From an uncultured Acidobacteriota bacterium (GTDB taxonomy: Bacteria; Acidobacteriota; Blastocatellia; Pyrinomonadales; Pyrinomonadaceae): a DNA stretch of 7,354 nt. Under the pieces are notes generated by a model. The model saw nothing but the letters and a program-made list of their open reading frames with translations, had not been told where the DNA came from and searched no databases. Positions 1-5,662 of this stretch are shown piece by piece. The DNA lies in NCBI GenBank assembly GCA_902826385.1, contig CADEEU010000185.1:1-7354 (forward strand), given 5' to 3'. Made by a program: the position numbers and the translations under genes. Within the stretch, counting starts at the first letter, position 1. Each line of letters begins with the position of its first letter.

Positions 1-2
1 CT

Positions 3-728
3 GAACGGATCGGGATTGTTCTCGGCGAATCCGCAACCGGACACGATTGGGCGAGTTTGATCGATCACACGCTGCTGAAACCAGAGGCGAGCGAGGCGGA
101 CATCAAAAAACTGTGCGACGAAGCGGCGCAGTTCGGTTTTGCTTCAGTGTGTGTAAATCCGGGCTGGGTAAAACGCGCGGCGGAATTTTTGAAAGGAAGC
201 GGCGTGCCGGTTTGTACGGTAATCGGCTTTCCGCTTGGAGCGACCTTACCGGATGTGAAAGCCTACGAAGCCCGGCGGGCGATCTTTAACGGAGCCCGTG
301 AGGTCGATATGGTAATCAATATCGGCAAGCTTAAATCGGGCGACATTTGCGCGGTCGAAGACGACATTCGAGCGGTGGCCGACGCCGCTCATGAAAACGG
401 CGTGCTGTGCAAAGTAATAATCGAAACCGCATTGCTTACCGACGAAGAAAAAGTGCAGGCCTGTCTCGCTTCAAAAAACGCAGGGGCCGATTTCGTAAAG
501 ACATCGACCGGGTTTTCAAAAGGCGGAGCGACCGTCAAGGACATCGCGTTGATGCGGCGGACCGTAGGCTCTGCTCTTGGCGTAAAAGCATCCGGCGGAG
601 TTAAGGGAATCGACGACGCTCGGGCGATGTTCGAGGCCGGCGCGACACGTATCGGCGCCAGCGTTGGTGTCAAAATCGCCCAGGAAGCAAGCGGCGAAAC
701 CACAACATCAACGGCTACAGCCTACTAA
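3..728 (+). CDS. deoC: Deoxyribose-phosphate aldolase (5' end cut by window)
   Basis: Cytosolic class I aldolase that reversibly splits 2-deoxyribose 5-phosphate into glyceraldehyde 3-phosphate and acetaldehyde during deoxynucleoside breakdown. The reading frame is open to the window edge and codes in-family sequence (WASLIDHTLLKPEAS), so the gene begins upstream. The TTG at 57 is an internal leucine of the conserved IDHTLLKPEA motif, not a start. Counting from that TTG as 1, the catalytic residues are all present: Asp84 in EVDMVIN, Schiff-base Lys148 in ADFVKTSTGF, and Lys177 in GVKASGGVK; the phosphate-binding GATRIGAS follows. The 29-residue spacing of the two lysines fits the short bacterial form. 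The C terminus ends in tyrosine, as in many DeoC proteins where the tail Tyr assists catalysis. It converges on the TPR/TonB-C gene. Nothing suggests a defect. Confidence 0.96.
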   Translation, partial: ERIGIVLGESATGHDWASLIDHTLLKPEASEADIKKLCDEAAQFGFASVCVNPGWVKRAAEFLKGSGVPVCTVIGFPLGATLPDVKAYEARRAIFNGAREVDMVINIGKLKSGDICAVEDDIRAVADAAHENGVLCKVIIETALLTDEEKVQACLASKNAGADFVKTSTGFSKGGATVKDIALMRRTVGSALGVKASGGVKGIDDARAMFEAGATRIGASVGVKIAQEASGETTTSTATAY

Positions 729-730
729 CG

Positions 731-764
731 AAAAACGGTTTCCCGGCGTTTACCCGGAAAACCG
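731..764 (-). terminator. Intrinsic terminator between convergent genes
   Basis: On the minus strand CGGTTTTCCGG (764-754) and CCGGGAAACCG (746-736) form an 11-position stem with one A-C mismatch around a 7-base loop, followed directly by five T (735-731). It lies about 30 bases after the stop of the TPR/TonB-C gene, so it most likely ends that operon. Read on the plus strand, the hairpin is followed only by a short TTT (766-768), so it is a weaker stop for deoC. Confidence 0.7.
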
Positions 765-792
765 CTTTGAACCTCTCGATCAGGCAGATTAT

Positions 793-1887
793 TTATTCGT
801 TTCCGCCGCCTTTTAATGTGAAGTTATAGGTTATCGTCCCGATGCCTTTGATCGGCTGGTCGCCGAACATCGCAGGCTTGAATCTTGATTTTCTGGCTGC
901 ATCCTCGGCGGCTCCGCGCAGAAGCTGATGGCCCGAAATCGCTTTTGCTTCGACTACATTTCCTTCAAGATCCAGTTCGACCGAAACGACCACGCGGCCC
1001 TCGATATTCGAACGCTGAGCGATTGCCGAGTATATCGGCTTACCCATCTTGGTGGCATTTGCCGCAGACAAACTTCCTAAGTTTAGAGACTCGGGAGCCT
1101 TCGTCGGCTCGGGAGCCTTGACGACCGGCGGCGGTGCCGACGCGGCCGTTTTCGCGGCTTTTGCCTGAAGTTCGTCGTTCAGCTTTTTCGCATTTGCCTT
1201 TGCGGCCTCATTCGACGGATCGAGTTCGACGGCTTTCCTATAATCGGCAAGGGCTTTGTCCAGGTAGCCGAGGTTTTCGTTGAGAATTCCCCGATTCAAG
1301 TAGGCTTTTGATTCCTTCGGATCGAGCTCGATCGATTTATCGAAGTCGGCAGTTGCTTTGCCGAATTCCTTCAGGTTGAAATGTGTGCGTCCGCGATTTA
1401 GAAACGCTATCGGGCTGTCGGCCTTCAGCGAAACTGCTTTATCGTAATCGGATAGTGCTAGAGCAAACTCTCCCTTACCGAAATTTGCGTCGGCTCTGGC
1501 TTGATAAAAATCAAATCCCGGTGGTGTCGGGGTCGGGACTGGAACGACCGGTGCGGGCGTCGGTTTCGGCACGATGGCAACGACGGATTTTTCCTTGACC
1601 GCGTCGACCAAAACCTTCGACGCGCCGGTTGCCACAAGTTCCTTTTCGATCTCAGGCGACAGTGCAAAAGTAACGCCTCGCTGCCGGACCGCGTCGGCAA
1701 GTATTGTGTTTCGTTCTTCGAGGGTTACTTTTTTCGACCGAAGGCCAATGAGAAGGTCGGCCAGAGTTAATTGCGGCTGCTGTGCAAATGAAGAAACCGA
1801 GAAAATCAAGAGCATAGCCGACATCGCGGCAATTGCCAGGCGGGGTCGGCTGAAAACGAAGCTGCGAAGGCTTGAGCTGGAATTCAT
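793..1887 (-). CDS. Secreted TPR protein with TonB C-terminal domain
   Basis: Predicted 364-residue periplasmic protein. Residues 1-35 are a Sec signal peptide (Arg-rich start, hydrophobic 17-34, likely cleavage at SFA/QQ). Residues about 40-101 form a small helical domain of unknown role. A Pro/Val/Thr linker spans 106-123. Three tandem TPR units cover about 125-226, recognisable from repeated NRG, A-x-x-D-(F/Y)-x-K-(A/S) and (V/I)-x-L-D-P patterns. After an Ala/Pro/Lys linker, residues about 275-360 form a TonB C-terminal fold: IEGRVVVSVELDLEGNV, then RGAAEDAARKSRFKPA. TonB C-terminal domains usually contact the TonB box of outer-membrane transporters. Here the usual N-terminal membrane anchor is replaced by an apparently cleavable signal, so direct energy transduction is uncertain. 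The ATG lacks a clear Shine-Dalgarno. The gene starts 23 bases after the pseudokinase stop and probably shares its transcript. Domain calls are solid; function is not. Confidence 0.9.
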   Translation of the reverse strand: MNSSSSLRSFVFSRPRLAIAAMSAMLLIFSVSSFAQQPQLTLADLLIGLRSKKVTLEERNTILADAVRQRGVTFALSPEIEKELVATGASKVLVDAVKEKSVVAIVPKPTPAPVVPVPTPTPPGFDFYQARADANFGKGEFALALSDYDKAVSLKADSPIAFLNRGRTHFNLKEFGKATADFDKSIELDPKESKAYLNRGILNENLGYLDKALADYRKAVELDPSNEAAKANAKKLNDELQAKAAKTAASAPPPVVKAPEPTKAPESLNLGSLSAANATKMGKPIYSAIAQRSNIEGRVVVSVELDLEGNVVEAKAISGHQLLRGAAEDAARKSRFKPAMFGDQPIKGIGTITYNFTLKGGGNE

Positions 1888-1910
1888 GGCGTTTTTAGAT
1901 GGTTCGTACC

Positions 1911-4034
1911 TTAGTTGTCGTTGATCAGATCGTCAACGGTTACGGGTTTCTTTTGGGCAGGCGATTTAGAGGGAGCCGGCGCCGCCTTCTTCGGCTTGGG
2001 CTGAGTGGCTGCCGCGGGGCCAGCTTTCTGAGTTTCCGACTTGTTGTCTACAAACGCGGGCTGCTCGGATTGAGTAGCGGCGGGCTGATTCATCGAGCCG
2101 GGCTGTTCGGATTGGAGTGCATTCTGAGATGGTTCCGCAGATTGCGGAGCTGATACGGGCGAGTTTACGTCCCTGGTTTCTGCGGCTGGAGTAGAAGGTC
2201 TGTCCTCCGACGAGCCTCCGAGGAACATCCATCCGCCGAGAGCGATCACCGCAAATATAGCGACAATCGCTGCCAGTGCAGGGGCACCGACCGGAAGTCC
2301 GCCTTTGTTTACCGGGAGGTCTTCATAATTTGAAACCGGCGTTGGCTTAAATACGGGTTGGGCAACGGCGACCGGTTCGACCTTCTCGACCTCAGCGCTT
2401 TTTACTTCAACCGGCGTTATCGCGGCCGCAGCGGGAATCTTTTCTATTTCAACGACGACAGAAGGGATGACTTCTTCGGCTTCAACCTCGGTCACCGTCA
2501 CGGCGGAAGGATCAAGCTCGTGCGGTTCGACATCGACGGCGACCTCTACTACTTCTTCCGGCTCGACCATTATTTCCGGCTCTTTCACTTCCTGAGCCTC
2601 AATAATCGGGGCGGAGCTGAAAACAACAGCTTCTTCCTCAGCAGCGGCGGTCTCGATCTCTGGGACGGCTTCTTCGGAAACCTCGACGACCTTAACTTGT
2701 TCTGCCTTGATTTCGTTGACCGGTAAAGCCTGAGCAACTTTGGCCTCGGGAGCACCCGAAGTATGGACGGACGGGGACATCAGCCCAAGCAGATCGTCAT
2801 CAAGGCTAAACGCCTCAGTCGGCCGCGCGGTTTGTGGTGCGGGCGTTGCCGGCTGCTGTACAACCGTTTGCGGGACGGGCGGTTCGAAAGGTTTTGTGTC
2901 GGTTTCTACCGGTTTCTCAGCGACGGGCTCGGGGGCAGCGTTTTCAGTGACCTCGGGCTTTTGTCGTTCGACAACCGGGGGCGTTACTTCATCTTGGGGT
3001 GTTGCAGCGGGAATTTCAGTTTTGGCGGCAACGTTTCCGTTCAATTTTGCCCGTGCGGCCTGTTTGAGGTCTTCGGCTGCTTCTTCCAGTTCGCGGGCGT
3101 CTTCTTCTTCTCGTTCTTTTACGCGTACTACTGCCGTTTTGAGCACCTGACGCATGATCGCTGCGGAATCGAAGCGGTATTCGCGCTTGATCTCCATGGC
3201 TTTCATGATCACGTCGGATATTTCGGTAGGTATCGATGAATCAAGCTTGTGCGGCGATTTTAATGGATCAGCGTTGCCTTCGATGATCTCGATCGACCGC
3301 TCAAGTACATCGGAAGGCCGGCGGCCGGTGACCAGATGATAAAGCGTAGCCCCGAGCGAATAAATATCGCTTCTGGCGTCGAGATCTTGTTTAAGGACAC
3401 GTTCAGAAGCCTCATCGTATTTGTTGATGATTACCTTCTGCGAAGCCGCATCCAGCCCGCTCCAAAGTTGTTCGAGCGGCGAGTAAGCGACCGAATCGTC
3501 CGGTTCGGAAGATGCTGAAGCATCGCCGCAGATGACCGCGGCCGATACGGCCACGCCGACGGTGCCGTCTGCGCGAAGAATCAAATTCTCAGGCCGCATT
3601 GCACTAAAGTAGACCGGCGGTCGTGACATGTGCAGGCTGCTCAGGGCCTCGAGAATCGAGTTTGCCCACTCGACAACTTCAGTAACCGAAAAAGGTTTTT
3701 TCCGGTCCTTCAGGTGAGAATTGAGGTCAAGGCCATCTATCAGGTCGGTGACCAAATAGTGTCTTCCGGCTTCTGAAAAATGATCCTTAACCGCAATCAG
3801 CGATTTGTGCGAAAGGCCCTTTAATGTTTGGGCTTGCTGCTCAAATACCGAATTATAGGATTCGCGTTGTGCCGCAGTAGCTACCTTCGGCAACCGAAGG
3901 GGGACTTCGACAACCGTAACAGCAGCTTCATTTACAGTATCGAAAGCTTGAAATCTGGAGGCGTTTCCCAAACTGGAAAATTCGTGCTCAATGCTGTAGC
4001 GGCCTTCTTTTAGCAGCGGAATAGTAGCGGACAT
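1911..4034 (-). CDS. Membrane pseudokinase, PknB-like fold
   Basis: Predicted 707-residue single-pass membrane protein. Residues about 13-300 have a Ser/Thr kinase fold: APE-like YSPLEQ (184-189) and DARSDIYSLG (219-228), with helix-F Asp223, are well kept. The active site is lost. There is no Gly-rich loop (FSSLGNAS, 19-26), no Lys in the VAIK strand (VTVVEV, 39-44), HRDxKPxN reads FSAMRPEN (Ala145 for the catalytic Asp), and DFG reads VSA (163-165). About 25 extra residues separate YSPLEQ from DARSD. A charged helix (303-335), a Pro then Glu/Val-rich linker, a membrane segment (about 583-605) and a Pro/Ala/Gln/Lys-rich outer tail follow. I chose ATG 4034, directly before the fold; an in-frame ATG at 4136 would add 34 atypical residues and lies within the promoter repeats. 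It is first of a pair with the TPR/TonB-C gene. The pseudokinase call rests on motifs read by eye. Confidence 0.86.
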   Translation of the reverse strand: MSATIPLLKEGRYSIEHEFSSLGNASRFQAFDTVNEAAVTVVEVPLRLPKVATAAQRESYNSVFEQQAQTLKGLSHKSLIAVKDHFSEAGRHYLVTDLIDGLDLNSHLKDRKKPFSVTEVVEWANSILEALSSLHMSRPPVYFSAMRPENLILRADGTVGVAVSAAVICGDASASSEPDDSVAYSPLEQLWSGLDAASQKVIINKYDEASERVLKQDLDARSDIYSLGATLYHLVTGRRPSDVLERSIEIIEGNADPLKSPHKLDSSIPTEISDVIMKAMEIKREYRFDSAAIMRQVLKTAVVRVKEREEEDARELEEAAEDLKQAARAKLNGNVAAKTEIPAATPQDEVTPPVVERQKPEVTENAAPEPVAEKPVETDTKPFEPPVPQTVVQQPATPAPQTARPTEAFSLDDDLLGLMSPSVHTSGAPEAKVAQALPVNEIKAEQVKVVEVSEEAVPEIETAAAEEEAVVFSSAPIIEAQEVKEPEIMVEPEEVVEVAVDVEPHELDPSAVTVTEVEAEEVIPSVVVEIEKIPAAAAITPVEVKSAEVEKVEPVAVAQPVFKPTPVSNYEDLPVNKGGLPVGAPALAAIVAIFAVIALGGWMFLGGSSEDRPSTPAAETRDVNSPVSAPQSAEPSQNALQSEQPGSMNQPAATQSEQPAFVDNKSETQKAGPAAATQPKPKKAAPAPSKSPAQKKPVTVDDLINDN

Positions 4035-4065
4035 AAGATTTTTTAAGCGGGTGTGTAGAGGCGAG

Positions 4066-4083
4066 TTAACTGCCACCTGACAT
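4066..4083 (-). other. Possible leader mini-ORF (MSGGS)
   Basis: An ATG at 4083 opens a five-codon frame (Met-Ser-Gly-Gly-Ser, then TAA), preceded by GAGAGG (4094-4089) at a 5-base spacing. That is a better ribosome site than the pseudokinase start itself has, 32 bases further on. It is in a different frame from the pseudokinase. It could be a translated leader or a chance ATG; such short frames are common by chance. Confidence 0.2.
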
Positions 4084-4107
4084 AATAGCCTCTCGTTCGA
4101 AAAAAGG

Positions 4108-4147
4108 AAAGTACTTTGTTGTACTTTTATAAACATTATTGTACTTT
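4108..4147. repeat. Three phased GTACTTT direct repeats
   Basis: GTACTTT occurs at 4111, 4121 and 4141, i.e. at 10- and 20-base steps, so all copies face the same side of the helix. Copies two and three extend to an identical TTGTACTTT (4119-4127, 4139-4147). The first copy sits in a perfect 10-base palindrome, AAAGTACTTT (4108-4117). The cluster lies in the gap upstream of the pseudokinase and overlaps its candidate promoter, as expected for an operator array. The bound protein is unknown. Confidence 0.6.
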
Positions 4148-4154
4148 CTCGAAA
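4126..4154 (-). promoter_or_regulatory. Candidate promoter of the pseudokinase operon
   Basis: On the minus strand TTTCGA (4154-4149) and TATAAA (4131-4126) are 17 bases apart, a sigma70-like layout with a weak -35 box. Transcription would begin near 4119, giving a leader of about 85 bases before ATG 4034 and placing the alternative ATG 4136 upstream of the transcript. Repeat copies fall in the spacer and on the -10 box. The rest of the 4035-4238 gap shows no gene and no clear terminator for the helicase loader. Confidence 0.4.
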
Positions 4155-4238
4155 ATATTTTAGGAAATCGGGCCGAATTGTTTTGGTAATGCGGTTAACT
4201 AATCGGTGGAGGCGTACGGAAGCTTAGGTCGCGTGGAT

Positions 4239-5024
4239 CTATCTGCGGCGGGAGCGGTCGTAATTCCTTCGATAATCTTCGCCTTCGATGTTGACGGTGC
4301 GACACATTTCGAAAATTCGGGAACGAACGCGTACGCCGACACGGTCTTCAAGCGTTTCCTTGCCGTCTGACGCTCGCTCGTCGGGATAGTTTGTCGTGAA
4401 GATCGTGAAACGATTCTCGTTATAGCGGGTATTTATGATGTGGGCCATTGTGTCCAGGACCCAATCGGTCGGTTTCGAGGCCCCAAGTTCGTCAAGAACC
4501 AGCACTTCGGCGGTGAGAACGGGAGTCAGAACCGCCAGCTCGGAACTTTTCGTGTTCGGATTGTAGGAATCCTGAATCTCTTTTAGAAGCGAGCCGAATT
4601 CATAAAACAGGCACGGAAATCCGCGTTCGGCCAGCCCTTTTACGATTGAAACGGCAAGATGCGTTTTACCGACACCGACCGGGCCGGTAAAAAGCAGGCC
4701 CTGATCGACAGCCGGAAAGTTCTGGGCGAAATCCGCCGCATGTTTGAGAGCTCTTTTCTGTGACTCGGTAAGTCTGTGATCGTAGGTGTTGAAGTGACAC
4801 TTATCGTAACGTTTTGGTATCCGGGCCCTTGTTAAACGGACCGAGTGAGCATCGCGTCGGCGGCATTCGCAAAGACGGGCGCCTTTTCCCGGGACGACTT
4901 CCATGCCTGAACCGAAACATTTCCGGCAAAGCTCAGGCTCGGTAAATCTCGGTTCAGGGGTGTCTGATGAGTTGGGCGATGGTACGGCCCGAAGCACATG
5001 TTTCTTTGCGGATTCTTTAGTCAT
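4239..5024 (-). CDS. DnaC/DnaI-type helicase loader ATPase
   Basis: 261-residue AAA+ ATPase of the DnaC/DnaI/IstB class; family members load the replicative helicase onto DNA in the cytosol. A polar N-terminal tail leads to a zinc-ribbon-like cluster, Cys33-x2-Cys36 and Cys52-x-Cys54. The ATPase core has Walker A GPVGVGKT (114-121), Walker B VLVLDE (174-179), sensor-1 FTTN (209-212), and the family segment RVGVRVRSRIFEM (228-240) holding the likely arginine finger. IstB proteins share this core, but no transposase gene or inverted repeats are nearby, so a chromosomal replication role is favoured. Starting at ATG 5024 keeps the whole Cys cluster, and a consensus -10 box lies just upstream. The gene is divergent from the cREC gene and has 204 bases between it and the pseudokinase, so it is probably a separate unit. 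Length is normal for the family; no defects were seen. Confidence 0.92.
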   Translation of the reverse strand: MTKESAKKHVLRAVPSPNSSDTPEPRFTEPELCRKCFGSGMEVVPGKGARLCECRRRDAHSVRLTRARIPKRYDKCHFNTYDHRLTESQKRALKHAADFAQNFPAVDQGLLFTGPVGVGKTHLAVSIVKGLAERGFPCLFYEFGSLLKEIQDSYNPNTKSSELAVLTPVLTAEVLVLDELGASKPTDWVLDTMAHIINTRYNENRFTIFTTNYPDERASDGKETLEDRVGVRVRSRIFEMCRTVNIEGEDYRRNYDRSRRR

Positions 5025-5039
5025 CTCTATTGAGGCGAG

Positions 5040-5045
5040 ATTATA
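5040..5045 (-). promoter_or_regulatory. -10 box of the helicase loader gene
   Basis: A perfect TATAAT on the minus strand ends 15 bases before ATG 5024. Transcription would start near 5033, giving a leader of only about 9 bases, with no room for a normal Shine-Dalgarno. No good -35 match is present (TAGTTC at a 17-base spacing is poor). This suggests a nearly leaderless mRNA. Confidence 0.45.
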
Positions 5046-5119
5046 TCATTCGCGATTTTTGTGAACTAGTCCGGCGTTGAGATCGATCATGTCGTGTGCT
5101 TCGTCGGCAGACGGTGTGT

Positions 5120-5125
5120 TATATT
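5120..5125 (+). promoter_or_regulatory. Possible -10 box of the cREC gene
   Basis: TATATT lies 34 bases before ATG 5160 in the 135-base divergent gap and would start transcription near 5132. The -35 position (TGCTTC, 5097-5102) is a weak match. The AT-rich stretch up to the start codon has no well-placed Shine-Dalgarno. Confidence 0.3.
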
Positions 5126-5159
5126 CTGGCCTTTAGAAAGCTTTTATTTCTTTTATTTT

Positions 5160-5618
5160 ATGAGCATTTTGCGTAGTTTGATGATCCGTTTCGGTCTATC
5201 CGATCTGAGTGCGGAGCGGACGCCGATATCGGTTTTTTTACTCGATGACGACTATCGGCGACATGCGTGGTTCGAGAAACGTTTCAAAGGCGATGTACTC
5301 GACATTGCCGAAAATGTCGAAGAGGCAAAAACTCTGCTAAGTGAGGAAACCTACGACGCGATATTCCTGGACCACGACCTGCTTCCCCACCACTACGAAA
5401 GCAACGACCACGAAGATTACGCACGAACGGGTTACGCAATCGCCGAATGGTTGGACGAAAACCGCGACCTCCAGCGGGCCGCGACGATAATAGTCCACAC
5501 CAGAAACGCCGACGCCGCCATCCCGATGGTGCAAAAGCTCCGTGAATCGGGACGCAGCGTCGAATACTGCGCTTTTCCAATGCTGGATTTGAAGATCAAG
5601 AACTATTGGAAACGATAG
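5160..5618 (+). CDS. Stand-alone receiver-like protein (cREC type)
   Basis: 152-residue cytosolic single-domain protein with a response-regulator-like alpha/beta fold. Visible landmarks are strand 1 with the acidic cluster VFLLDDD (25-31), strand 3 IFLDHDL (68-74) with a phospho-acceptor-like Asp71 followed by His72-Asp73, helix motif TGYAIAEWL (90-98), and strand 4 TIIVHTRN (109-116). The LDHDL plus VH(S/T)xN signature matches my memory of the 'cyclic-phosphate processing receiver' (cREC) family rather than classical CheY. A tie to cyclic-phosphate chemistry was predicted for that family and is not shown here. There is no output domain and no kinase partner beside it. ATG 5160 was chosen because an upstream GTG (5094) would add 22 Phe/Cys-rich residues and overlap the putative -10 box; ATG 5181 is also possible. 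It converges on the S41 gene. Family confidence is moderate; role is unknown. Confidence 0.8.
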   Translation: MSILRSLMIRFGLSDLSAERTPISVFLLDDDYRRHAWFEKRFKGDVLDIAENVEEAKTLLSEETYDAIFLDHDLLPHHYESNDHEDYARTGYAIAEWLDENRDLQRAATIIVHTRNADAAIPMVQKLRESGRSVEYCAFPMLDLKIKNYWKR

Positions 5619-5623
5619 CCGAC

Positions 5624-5662
5624 GGCAACACGACCTTAGTTGTAGTCGTTTGCCTACTTTTT
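5624..5662 (+). terminator. Terminator hairpin after the cREC gene
   Basis: GGCAACACGAC (5624-5634) pairs with GTCGTTTGCC (5645-5654), leaving one bulged C and a 10-base loop. TACTTTTT follows, giving a plus-strand T-run at 5658-5662. It begins 6 bases after the cREC stop and its right arm touches the stop codon of the converging S41 gene, so the two genes are packed tail to tail. Confidence 0.55.

Noticed and set aside
57..59. TTG as the deoC start codon
   Set aside because: The frame continues to the window edge and encodes WAS just before the conserved LIDHTLLKPEA motif, so the TTG is an internal codon.
389..703. Minus-strand frame opposite deoC
   Set aside because: Antisense shadow of a well-conserved enzyme; no recognisable domain or start signal.
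2358..3239. Long open frames on the plus strand opposite the pseudokinase linker
   Set aside because: They mirror the Glu/Val/Pro-rich coding repeats of the minus-strand gene and give Gly/Ser/Phe/Arg-rich low-complexity products without domains.
4035..4136. 34-residue N-terminal extension of the pseudokinase from ATG 4136
   Set aside because: The extension looks unlike kinase N termini, lies in AT-rich DNA with phased repeats, and begins upstream of the predicted transcript start. Not fully excluded: GAGAAAG upstream is a weak ribosome site.
4108..4147. Repeats as a CRISPR array or replication iterons
   Set aside because: The units are only 7-9 bases, with no spacers of CRISPR length, and no origin features or DnaA-box cluster nearby; an operator is the simpler reading.
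4239..5024. IstB of an IS21-type insertion sequence
   Set aside because: No istA transposase, inverted ends or target duplication in the flanks; the N-terminal Cys cluster fits a chromosomal helicase loader.
5094..5159. 22-residue extension of the cREC protein from GTG 5094
   Set aside because: It encodes Cys/Phe/Tyr-rich sequence with no family match and overlaps the likely -10 box.
5284..5580. Arg/Gly-rich minus-strand frame opposite the cREC gene
   Set aside because: Composition follows from the codon bias of the real gene on the other strand; no motif seen.
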